In this document: positions 1 to 5,773 of the stretch, one piece after another | Layout: every line of letters starts with the position of its first letter | Numbering within the stretch: the first letter of the stretch is position 1 | Origin: Desulfovibrio sp. | GTDB lineage: Bacteria; Desulfobacterota; Desulfovibrionia; Desulfovibrionales; Desulfovibrionaceae | DNA: 34,476 nt | Direction: 5' to 3' | Assembly: GCA_024699605.1 (NCBI GenBank) | Contig: JAILPJ010000037.1 | Span: 1-34,476 of the forward strand | The notes under the pieces: model-generated | Seen by the model: the letters and a program-made list of their open reading frames with translations, nothing else | The model's database searches: none | What the model was told of the DNA's origin: nothing | Program-made: the position numbers and the translations under genes

Positions 1-1
1 G

Positions 2-454
2 GTGATGAACACGAAGAATCCGAAAGATTATCTTTCGCGGAGATTGGAGCTGCATTTTGCTGAGATACCAAAGTGGGAAGAAGTACGCCCTCAAACATCT
101 GAAATGAGCCAGCTTTCGCGGTGGCTGGCGTATTTTTCTCCTAAAACGACACCAGAGCAGTTGAAGGAGCTTGCGATGCAGGACGCAATGATCAATCAGG
201 CTGTTGAGGCAGAAAAGCCTTTTTTGGCCAATAGTGAGCTTATGTCGTCGTACGAAATAGCGGAGAAAGCCCGCTTGGATGCCATCGCGCATCAGCGTTT
301 TTATGAGAAGAAAGGTGAAAAGATAGGGCAAGCTAAGTTGGTTCTCAATTTACTCGATAGCGGAATGACGCCATCTCAGATTGCCAAAAGCGGAAAATTG
401 CCTCTTTCTGAGGTCGAAGCAATTGCGGCGTCTCGTAAAACTCCACCAAAGTAA
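2..454 (+). CDS. Rpn/PD-(D/E)XK nuclease-transposase family protein, C-terminal part (5' end outside window)
   Basis: The reading frame is open from the window edge, so the GTG at 2 is probably not the true start and the nuclease core lies mostly upstream. What is visible is the distal part of an Rpn-type (recombination-promoting nuclease, PF12784-like) protein: a helical stretch ending the core (around WLAYFSPKTTPEQL), a linker, and a C-terminal tail with AEKARLDAIAHQ, a charged helix (EKKGEKIGQA) and a small helix-turn-helix-like end (NLLDSGMTPSQIAKSGKLP). Rpn proteins are DNA endonucleases linked to recombination and phage defence; in E. coli the variable C-terminal part is also made from an internal start and inhibits the full protein. 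An in-frame ATG at 242 just before SSYEIAEKARLD could serve that way here. The tail is copied twice more directly downstream. Family assignment is from the tail and may need the missing upstream sequence. Confidence 0.7.
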   Translation: MMNTKNPKDYLSRRLELHFAEIPKWEEVRPQTSEMSQLSRWLAYFSPKTTPEQLKELAMQDAMINQAVEAEKPFLANSELMSSYEIAEKARLDAIAHQRFYEKKGEKIGQAKLVLNLLDSGMTPSQIAKSGKLPLSEVEAIAASRKTPPK

Positions 455-464
455 TGAGTTCGTT

Positions 465-695
465 ATGAATAATGAACCTCTTATGTCAGCCTACGAAATG
501 GCGGAGAAAGCCCGCTTGGATGCCATCGCGCATCAGCGTTTTTGTGAGAAGAAAGGTGAAAAGAAAGAGCGATCTAGATGGGTTCTCAATTTACTCGATA
601 GCGGAATGACACCAAATCAGATTGCCGAAAAGGGAAAATTGCCTCTTTCCGAGGTCGAAGCGATTGCGGCGTCTCGTAAAACTCCACCAAAGTAA
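465..695 (+). CDS. Free-standing Rpn tail protein, 76 aa (tandem copy 2)
   Basis: A short gene made entirely of the duplicated Rpn tail: MNNEPLMSAYEMAEKARLD, a charged helix with EKKGEKKERSRW, then the helix-turn-helix-like NLLDSGMTPNQIAEKGKLP. It starts 10 bases after the stop of the preceding gene, in a different frame, and has no nuclease core. The frame can be extended back to 381 inside the upstream gene, but the ATG at 465 is preferred because the same ATG recurs in copy 3. The ribosome-binding sequence is weak (ATGAG upstream). By analogy with E. coli RpnS it could bind and block the full-length nuclease; that is inference. It may equally be a non-functional by-product of tandem duplication. 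Confidence 0.55.
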   Translation: MNNEPLMSAYEMAEKARLDAIAHQRFCEKKGEKKERSRWVLNLLDSGMTPNQIAEKGKLPLSEVEAIAASRKTPPK

Positions 696-705
696 TGAGT
701 TCGTT

Positions 706-786
706 ATGAATAATGAACCTCTTATGTCCCTCTACGAAATGCCAGAAAATTCACGCCTAGACGCAATCGCGCATCAGCAGTATTAG
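706..786 (+). pseudogene. Rpn tail copy 3, truncated at 26 codons
   Basis: The third copy keeps the ATG, the MNNEPLMS start and the SRLDAIAHQ motif but hits TAG at 784-786 directly after the AHQQY codons. Substitutions are more frequent than between copies 1 and 2. Confidence 0.75.
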
Positions 787-929
787 GAAAGGAAGGGAGA
801 GAGAAGAAGGCTGCTTATGACAGCTCGCAATATGTTGCCATAAAGCTGCCACTCAAATAAATAAAGCAAGCTACAGAGCTAAGTCTTTATGAGATTGATG
901 ATCTCAAAGCAAGGTGGCTCAAAGCGTAA
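787..929 (+). pseudogene. Decayed Rpn-type tail remnant
   Basis: Downstream of the stop in copy 3 the sequence still spells pieces of an Rpn-like C-terminal tail in two frames: a stretch around KLPLKQINKQ and then ATELSLYEIDDLKARWLKA ending at TAA 927-929. This resembles the usual end of the family (a helix, then ...TGLSLEEIEAL...). At least one frameshift or stop separates the pieces. It looks like a remnant of a different family member than the 241-bp unit. Confidence 0.45.
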
Positions 930-990
930 ATACTAACAGCTTTTAGCCGCAAATAATTGAATCTGATGCTATGCCGCTTTCTTTAGACTT

Positions 991-1020
991 GCCGCTCTGA
1001 TTGTTCAGGGCGGTTTTTTG
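991..1020 (+). terminator. Rho-independent terminator
   Basis: CCGCTC pairs with GGGCGG around a 10-base loop (one G-T wobble), followed directly by TTTTTTG. It closes the Rpn-tail block and precedes the next plus-strand gene. Confidence 0.7.
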
Positions 1021-1144
1021 TTTGAAGTAGACAATTCGCTCCAAAGGATAAAAGATTCATTGCAAAGGCTGAGTGGATGCTTTTGCCTGTGTTGTCCAGA
1101 ATGCGTAAAGAAAGCTATTTCGCTAATTTTACTGAGATAATATT

Positions 1145-2065
1145 ATGAAAAAGTCATTTTCATATATAGGATCATCAAATTTTTTGGAAATAAGAAACGA
1201 AAATTCTTATTATGTTGATAAAACGAAATTTATTGAAGAACTCTTATCTCAAGTCAATAAAGTTTCTCTCATCACGCGACCTCGTCGTTTTGGCAAAACT
1301 CTCATGCTCAGTATGCTCAAAGAATTTTTTGATATTGGAAAAGATTCAAAAAAATTATTTAATGACATGGAAGTGAGTCGAATGCCTATAGAAGCAAATA
1401 TAGAAGAATATTTTACCTATGAAAACCTTTATAATTCAGATGATGCCATATTGAATCTTTTATATTTTACTGGATATTTAACTGCGCATAAAGGCGAAAA
1501 ACAGCAAGAACAAAATAATAATGGAGGGAGTAGGGCACTTCTGTCAATTCCTAACAAAGAAATTCAGTATATTTTCAAGCGTAAGGTAGAAGAGTGGTTT
1601 CTTAAAAGTATGCGCTCTAGTGACAGAAGCAAGCTTTTTACTGCCTTTTGGGAGTGCGATGAACAGGTTTTTTCAGAACTTGTTTCTGAAATTCTTCTTC
1701 AAAGCATCAGTTACTATGATAGTCAGGCAGAATTTTGCCATGGCTTTGTGGCAGGACTCTTTATTGGCTCTGGGTACAATCTGCAGTCGAATAAAGAATA
1801 TGGCAATGGTCGACCCGACATCGTTGTTTTCGATGAGAGGCATAAACGTATTGGCATCATCGAGGTCAAATTCACAAAAGACAGGCATACCTTTGCCAAT
1901 TTGGCGCATATTTCTTTAGATCAGATCTTGTGCCGTAAATACGCCGAAGCTTTTAGTCCGCAAAAAGATATTTGTCTTGTGCATTGGGGGCTTGCTTTTT
2001 ATCAGAAACAATGTCGTGCTGTCGGCAAAAAAGTAGAGTTTTGTACAGCTGACAGCGACAAGTAG
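1145..2065 (+). CDS. AAA-ATPase-like / PD-(D/E)XK nuclease protein with internal deletion
   Basis: The 306-aa product matches the two ends of the AAA-ATPase_like (PF09820) plus PDDEXK_9 (PF08011) family, whose members are normally above 500 aa. Residues 1-80 carry the N-terminal part, with YYVDKTKFI and the Walker A variant RPRRFGKT (residues 45-52). At about residue 85-95 the protein jumps to the C-terminal part (DDAILNLLYFTGYLT), which ends with the nuclease motif GRPDIVVFD...GIIEVKF (D225, E240, K242). The Walker B and sensor region and roughly 200 residues are missing, without loss of frame. An ATP-driven function is therefore unlikely; a nuclease-like domain may remain. The gene is AT-rich compared with the metabolic genes. 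The start at 1145 is the first ATG of the conserved N-terminus; no good Shine-Dalgarno is visible. These proteins are frequent in gut anaerobes and of unknown biological role. Confidence 0.7.
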   Translation: MKKSFSYIGSSNFLEIRNENSYYVDKTKFIEELLSQVNKVSLITRPRRFGKTLMLSMLKEFFDIGKDSKKLFNDMEVSRMPIEANIEEYFTYENLYNSDDAILNLLYFTGYLTAHKGEKQQEQNNNGGSRALLSIPNKEIQYIFKRKVEEWFLKSMRSSDRSKLFTAFWECDEQVFSELVSEILLQSISYYDSQAEFCHGFVAGLFIGSGYNLQSNKEYGNGRPDIVVFDERHKRIGIIEVKFTKDRHTFANLAHISLDQILCRKYAEAFSPQKDICLVHWGLAFYQKQCRAVGKKVEFCTADSDK

Positions 2066-2230
2066 CCTTGTTATGCTGTCAAACGCCTTTTCCTTGGCTT
2101 TCTTGGCGTGTTCTCCTAAACGAAGTTCGCGTACTTGTGAATCCTCCCGTAGCACAAGAACCGCGTTAGAAGCGCAGGAAAAGAAAATCCGGACAAGACG
2201 GCCCTCTTCCTCTGCAAACAAATGTCTCAT
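2066..2230 (-). pseudogene. Possible remnant of a RelE/HigB-type toxin
   Basis: On the minus strand a frame starting at ATG 2230 reads MRHLFAEEEGRLVRIFFSC, a hydrophobic strand (NAVLVL) and then a basic helix with GEHAKKAKEKAF. This order (arginine-flanked RIFF strand, VLVL strand, lysine-rich C-terminal helix) resembles the second half of Gp49-like/HigB toxins. The first half is missing and the frame runs on into the antisense of the neighbouring gene to 1916, so the natural end is unclear. It may be a coincidence; there is no antitoxin gene beside it. Confidence 0.3.
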
Positions 2231-2395
2231 AATGCTAATTATGTAAACAAAAGCATTGGAGAAAGCTCAAGGGGGCTCTCCTCAAAGCTGCTCTGAGCCT
2301 GACTCGCTCTTGTGCTTGTTTCTCCCCATGGCGTGCATTATACTCAGTGCCAAGCTCGAAAATTCTCTCAAGCTCTGTGGAAAGCCGAAATCGAC

Positions 2396-3265
2396 ATGCC
2401 AAAAATCACATCAAGAAAAAAGCCCAAGCCAGCTTTTGGTCAATCAGTTCAAAAGCAGCCTACAGCCAATGAATCGAAAAATCCGCGGCTGAACAAAGCC
2501 ATTGCCCAAAGCGGCCTGTGTTCACGCAGAAAAGCCGACGAGCTCATTTTTCAGGGCAAGGTCAAGGTCAACGGACAAATTGTCCTTGACCCTTCGCGCA
2601 GAATTGAAAAAAACGATTGTTTAGAGGTCTCAGGAAAAAAGCTTGTCTTAGCGCAACAGCCTGTCTATCTCATGCTGCATAAACCCATACAGACGGTTTC
2701 CACAGCGCATGATCCTGAAGGCCGCACAACGGTTCTGGATCTTCTGCCAGAAAGCTATCGCTCCATGCGGCTTTTTCCCGTAGGACGCCTCGACTATTTT
2801 TCCGAAGGCTTACTGCTTATCACCAACGACGGCGATTTGGCCAATGCTCTTATCCACCCCTCATTTCATCTGCCCAAGACCTACCATGTGACAGTCAGAG
2901 GTTTTGTGCCCAAGGAAAGTCTCTCACGCATGCAAAACGGCATGCGTCTTGAGGATGGCACCCAACTCTTACCAGTGCCGGTACACGCCAAGAGTCTCGG
3001 ACATAATACCACCCTACTCTCCATGACCCTCCATCAGGGTATCAATAGGCAAATTCGTAAAATGTGCGAGCAAGAAAACCTGACCATCCTCAAGCTTGTT
3101 CGCGTGGCCTTTGGACCGCTTGGCCTTGGCGACCTTGCGCAGGGCAAAGTACGCGAGCTCACGCCAAGTGAGCTTTCTGCCCTAAGAAAAGCGAGCGCAC
3201 ACAAACAAAAACGCCAATCAGTCCCTAACCATCGCCCTGCTCTTTCAGACGTTCGGGAAAACTGA
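2396..3265 (+). CDS. RsuA/RluB-family 16S/23S rRNA pseudouridine synthase
   Basis: The 289-aa protein converts a specific uridine in ribosomal RNA to pseudouridine. Residues 30-78 form the S4 RNA-binding domain (RLNKAIAQSGLCSRRKADEL). The catalytic domain follows, with the family motif GRLDYFSEGLLLITNDG holding the catalytic Asp133, then the C-terminal GINRQIRKMCE motif. The basic, proline-rich first 30 residues are a common extension. The ATG at 2396 is chosen over the in-frame start at 2312 because it begins the lysine-rich leader and the upstream residues look non-coding. A hairpin terminator follows at 3268. The last third of this gene has been duplicated twice downstream (3797 and 4640). 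Whether it targets 23S (RluB) or 16S (RsuA) rRNA cannot be told from sequence alone. Confidence 0.9.
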   Translation: MPKITSRKKPKPAFGQSVQKQPTANESKNPRLNKAIAQSGLCSRRKADELIFQGKVKVNGQIVLDPSRRIEKNDCLEVSGKKLVLAQQPVYLMLHKPIQTVSTAHDPEGRTTVLDLLPESYRSMRLFPVGRLDYFSEGLLLITNDGDLANALIHPSFHLPKTYHVTVRGFVPKESLSRMQNGMRLEDGTQLLPVPVHAKSLGHNTTLLSMTLHQGINRQIRKMCEQENLTILKLVRVAFGPLGLGDLAQGKVRELTPSELSALRKASAHKQKRQSVPNHRPALSDVREN

Positions 3266-3267
3266 TC

Positions 3268-3294
3268 CTGTCAGTCGATCTGGCAGGCCTTTTC
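3268..3294 (+). terminator. Terminator of the pseudouridine synthase gene
   Basis: CCTGTCAG (3268-3275) pairs with CTGGCAGG (3281-3288) around TCGAT, followed by CCTTTTCC. The hairpin is carried into the downstream repeat units, so each small gene sits just behind a terminator copy. Confidence 0.7.
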
Positions 3295-3414
3295 CGCTCT
3301 AGGCAACGCATTGAGTGGCATGGACCCTTTTTGAGGAAAAAGGCAAAAGAAAGCCTGATTGGCCTGGTTTTATCATTCCCAAACCGCAAATACAGGTTGC
3401 CTAGGAGCAAAAAG

Positions 3415-3717
3415 ATGTCATGGTCTGATGTTATTGAGCGGGAAGCCAGAGATGCATACGAAGAAGGCTATTCTAAGGGTCGCAGGATAGCATCGCTTGA
3501 TGCGGCGATAAAATTGCTCGAATGCGGAGCCCCCATTGATCTGATTGTGCGTGTCACAGGGCTTCCCTACAGCAAGGTTTTTGAACTTTCAGAGCGTACG
3601 CCTTGCAAAAGAAAACTCGAGTTTACAGAAACACGAACCACTACGCAGCAAAACGTGTCAGAATTTGGTCTGATAGCCCTACCGAGAGCTCTCTCGTCTG
3701 TCTTTGCCAGTGCCTAG
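3415..3717 (+). CDS. Orphan Rpn-tail-like small protein, 100 aa (array copy 1)
   Basis: The product begins MSWSDVIEREARDAYEEGY, continues with a charged helix (SKGRRIASLDAAIKLLECG) and a helix-turn-helix-like segment (PIDLIVRVTGLPYSKVFEL), and ends in a basic, threonine-rich tail. The helix plus TGL..KVFEL pattern is that of the C-terminal tails of Rpn/PD-(D/E)XK transposase-family proteins, but no nuclease domain is present or nearby. The start at 3415 is set by AGGAG at 3403-3407 and by conservation of MSWSD in all copies; an upstream in-frame ATG at 3331 is inside the decaying repeat leader. Copies 2 and 3 are full-length paralogues. A role as a stand-alone inhibitor of Rpn nucleases is plausible by analogy with RpnS but unproven. 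Confidence 0.7.
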   Translation: MSWSDVIEREARDAYEEGYSKGRRIASLDAAIKLLECGAPIDLIVRVTGLPYSKVFELSERTPCKRKLEFTETRTTTQQNVSEFGLIALPRALSSVFASA

Positions 3718-3796
3718 AAGCTCGCCACGACCTTTTTGGCGCAACTGGCTTTTCCAATCCTCCTGAAAGCTTGCTGGCCAAGACACTCATCGTACA

Positions 3797-3994
3797 ATGT
3801 GCGAGCAAGAAAACCTGACCATCCTCAAGCTTGTTCGCGTGGCCTTTGGACCGCTTGGCCTTGGCAACCTTGCGCAGGGCAAAGTCCGCGAGCACACGTC
3901 AAGTGAGCTTTCTGCCCTAAGAAAAGCAGGCGCACACAAATAAAAACGCCAATCAACCCCTAACCATCGCCCCGCTCTTTCTGAGCTTAGGAAA
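3797..3994 (+). pseudogene. Duplicated 3' fragment of the pseudouridine synthase (unit 2)
   Basis: From ATG 3797 the frame matches the last part of the upstream synthase (MCEQENLTILKLVRVAFGPL) but stops at TAA 3941-3943, where the parent reads a CAA codon. Similarity continues on to about 3994. It lacks the S4 and catalytic parts and cannot be active. Confidence 0.85.
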
Positions 3995-4139
3995 ACTGAT
4001 TCTGACACTCGATCTGGCAGGCCTTTTCCGCTCTAGGCATAGCATTGAGCGGCATGGACCATTCTTGAGGAAAAAGGCAGAAGAAAGCGTGGCATTGGCC
4101 TTGTTTTATCATTCCCAAACCGCAAATACACTTGCCTAG

Positions 4140-4242
4140 TACCTTGTAATTCTAGAATATTTACAAATCTTGCAGATCCAGTACGGTAGCTTGGTTAAGA
4201 TCAGATTATCTATTTTTGTAAAGAATCAAAAGATATGTGGTA
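4140..4242 (+). mobile_element. 103-bp insertion flanked by CTAG, with short terminal inverted repeats
   Basis: Array units 1 and 3 read GCCTAGGAGC just before the small gene, but unit 2 has 103 extra bases at this point. The insert is flanked by CTAG on both sides (4136-4139 and 4243-4246), and its ends TACC and GGTA are inverted, so that CTAGTACC faces GGTACTAG. It is AT-rich and has no coding capacity. This fits a very small non-autonomous (MITE-like) element with a 3-4 bp target duplication, although the repeat is short and no second copy is seen here. The AGGAG site and ATG of the downstream gene remain intact. Confidence 0.5.
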
Positions 4243-4256
4243 CTAGGAGCAAAGAG

Positions 4257-4559
4257 ATGTCATGGTCTGATTTTCTTAAGCAGGAAGCCAAAGAAGCTTA
4301 CGAAGAAGGCTATTATGAGGGTCGCAGGATAGCGTCGCTTGATGCGGCGATACATATGCTCGAATACGGTGACCCCATTGATCTGATTGTGCTTATCACA
4401 GGGCTTCCCTACGATAAGGTTTTTGAACTTTCAGAGCGCACGCCTCGCAAAAGAAAACACAAAAATACCAATACACGAACCACTACGCAGCAAAACGTGT
4501 CAAAATTTGGTCTGATAACCCTACCGAGAGCTCTCTCGTCTGTCTTTGCCAGTGCCTAG
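4257..4559 (+). CDS. Orphan Rpn-tail-like small protein, 100 aa (array copy 2)
   Basis: A close paralogue of the gene at 3415 with the same length. It starts MSWSDFLKQEAKEAYEEGY, then has the charged helix (GRRIASLDAAIHMLEYG), the helix-turn-helix-like PIDLIVLITGLPYDKVFEL, and the basic RKRKHKNTNT tail. The differences from copy 1 lie mainly in the first helix and the basic tail. The frame can be extended to 4170 inside the inserted element, but ATG 4257 with its AGGAG is the conserved start. No substrate or partner is visible. The frame stays open although the accompanying synthase fragment is broken, which suggests the small protein is maintained. Confidence 0.65.
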   Translation: MSWSDFLKQEAKEAYEEGYYEGRRIASLDAAIHMLEYGDPIDLIVLITGLPYDKVFELSERTPRKRKHKNTNTRTTTQQNVSKFGLITLPRALSSVFASA

Positions 4560-4639
4560 AAGTTCGCCACGACCTTTTTAGCGCAACGGACTTTTCCAAT
4601 CCCCTCCCTAAAGCTTGCTGGCCAAGACAATCATCGTAC

Positions 4640-4864
4640 AATATGCGAGCAAGAAAAACTGACCATCCTCAAGCTTATACGCTTGGCCTTGGCAACCTTG
4701 CGCAGGGCAAAGTCCGCGAGCTCACGCCAAGGAAGCTTTCTGCCCTAAGAAAAGCAAGCGCACACAAACAAAAACGCCAAAAAACCTCTAACCATCGCCC
4801 TGCTCTTTCTGAGGTTAGGCAAACTGATTCTGTCAGTCGATCTGACAGGCCTTTTCCGCTCTAG
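4640..4864 (+). pseudogene. Duplicated 3' fragment of the pseudouridine synthase (unit 3)
   Basis: The segment repeats the end of the synthase gene but has an extra A-run change (GAAAAACTG), which shifts the frame, and lacks about 16 bases where the parent codes for VRVAFGP. After that the frame for LGNLAQGKVRELTP is readable again. It ends at the duplicated terminator. Only the 3' third is represented, so it is non-functional. Confidence 0.85.
4830..4855 (+). terminator. Duplicated terminator hairpin (unit 3)
   Basis: CTGTCAG (4830-4836) pairs perfectly with CTGACAG (4842-4848), followed by GCCTTTTCC. The T-G wobble of the parental hairpin at 3268 is a T-A pair here, so pairing is kept although the sequence has changed. 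The unit-2 counterpart (CTGACACTC...CTGGCAGG, near 4000) has lost pairing. Confidence 0.5.
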
Positions 4865-4978
4865 GCATATCAATTGAGCGGCATGGACCATTCTTGAGGA
4901 AAAAGGCAGAAGAAAGCGTGGCATTGGCCTTGTTTTATCATTCCCAAACCGCAAATACACTTGCCTAGGAGCAAAGAG

Positions 4979-5281
4979 ATGTCATGGTCAGACTATTTTG
5001 ATCAGAAAGACAGAAATGCTTACGAGGAATCTTATCACAAGGTCTATAGAGAATCCGGACTAAAAATAGCCATACGTATGCTTGAATACGATGAGCCCAT
5101 CGATCTGATTGCGGATGTCACAGAGCTTACGTACGAAAAGGTTTTTGAACTTTCAGAGCGCACGCCTCGCAAAAGAAAACACAAAAATACCAATACACGG
5201 CCCACAACGCAGCAAAACGTGTCAGAAGTTGGTCTGATAGCCCTACCGAGAGCTCATTCGTCTGTCTTCACAAACGCCTAG
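4979..5281 (+). CDS. Orphan Rpn-tail-like small protein, 100 aa (array copy 3)
   Basis: The most diverged of the three MSWSD genes. The first half has changed strongly (DYFDQKDRNAYEESYHKVY), the helix-turn-helix-like part is kept in outline (PIDLIADVTELTYEKVFEL), and the basic RKRKHKNTNT tail is almost unchanged. Length and start (AGGAG, ATG 4979) are the same as in the other copies. The glycine-arginine motif EGRRIASLD is replaced by YRESGLKIA. If these proteins act as specific inhibitors, the variable front half would be the candidate specificity region; that is inference. Confidence 0.6.
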   Translation: MSWSDYFDQKDRNAYEESYHKVYRESGLKIAIRMLEYDEPIDLIADVTELTYEKVFELSERTPRKRKHKNTNTRPTTQQNVSEVGLIALPRAHSSVFTNA

Positions 5282-5351
5282 GATCCCCCAGGGCCTTTTG
5301 GCTTTTACTTTTCCTCTCCAAGCTCTAACAAAAGCTGAGGGAACAACGCTC

Positions 5352-5678
5352 ATGTCGCATAATACTCTGTCATACAAAACTGCCTCTAGAGAAGCTTACG
5401 AACGAGGATTTAAAAAAGGCTTTGACGAGGGCAAACACAATAGCAAACGCATTACAAAGATTGAGTTTGCTCTCTTATTTCTTGAAAACGGCTTGCCTAT
5501 CGAACGGATCCCCAAAGCCATTGATCTTACGCCGGAGAAACTCTTTGAACTTCAGGAGCAAGTGCGACAGAAATCACTCAAGAAAAAAAAGAACAAAGAG
5601 CTTGAGCACCTGTGTTGGTCAGTCCCAATGCTGAAACCTGCCTCGACGAGACAGAACGTCGTCAGGAGCAGTGTGTAG
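5352..5678 (+). CDS. Orphan Rpn-tail-like small protein, 108 aa (diverged fourth gene)
   Basis: The product has the same plan as the three MSWSD proteins but little identity: a short N-terminus, AYERGFKKGFDEGKHN, a helix (KIEFALLFLENG), the helix-turn-helix-like PIERIPKAIDLTPEKLFEL, and a lysine-rich stretch (QKSLKKKKNKE). The G-x3-G spacing (RGFKKGFDEGK) is typical for the charged helix in Rpn tails. ATG 5352 is preferred to 5298 because similarity starts there. It lies outside the tandem units, 70 bases after copy 3, and runs convergently towards the ATPase gene at 5774. Function unknown. Confidence 0.6.
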   Translation: MSHNTLSYKTASREAYERGFKKGFDEGKHNSKRITKIEFALLFLENGLPIERIPKAIDLTPEKLFELQEQVRQKSLKKKKNKELEHLCWSVPMLKPASTRQNVVRSSV

Positions 5679-5773
5679 AATTATCGCTATTCCCGTAGCT
5701 TTGCTAAGATTGGCAAAAGTGTATGGTTGAGGCTGACTTGAGTGTGACGCCCATCCGCGTACGCGCAAAAAGC

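Larger units (their letters stand above)
230..786 (+). repeat. 241-bp tandem repeat, about 2.3 copies, of an Rpn C-terminal tail
   Basis: The segment from about 230 to 470 recurs at about 471-711 and again, shorter, to about 786. Landmarks recur exactly 241 bases apart: the ATG after CTT at 242 and 483, and the ATGAATAATGAACCTCTTATG block at 465 and 706. Each unit ends with codons for ASRKTPPK, a TAA stop, and the 10-base spacer before the next ATG. Copies 1 and 2 are nearly identical; copy 3 matches for about 80 bases and then decays. Confidence 0.9.
3063..5281 (+). repeat. Threefold tandem duplication: 3' end of the pseudouridine synthase + terminator + 100-codon gene
   Basis: Three units begin at the same point inside the synthase reading frame (codons for MCEQENLTILKL) at about 3063, 3797 and 4640. 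Each contains the end of that gene, the CTGTCAG hairpin, the AAACCGCAAATACA block, an AGGAG ribosome-binding site and a 100-codon gene starting MSWSD. Unit spacing is 735 and 844 bases; most of the difference is a 103-base insertion in unit 2. The boundary TCGTA-AATGTGCGAG is shared, so unequal recombination at this short match could have seeded the array. Confidence 0.9.

Noticed and set aside
3063..5281. CRISPR array
   Set aside because: The repeats are several hundred bases long, contain genes and have no regular spacers; no cas genes are present.
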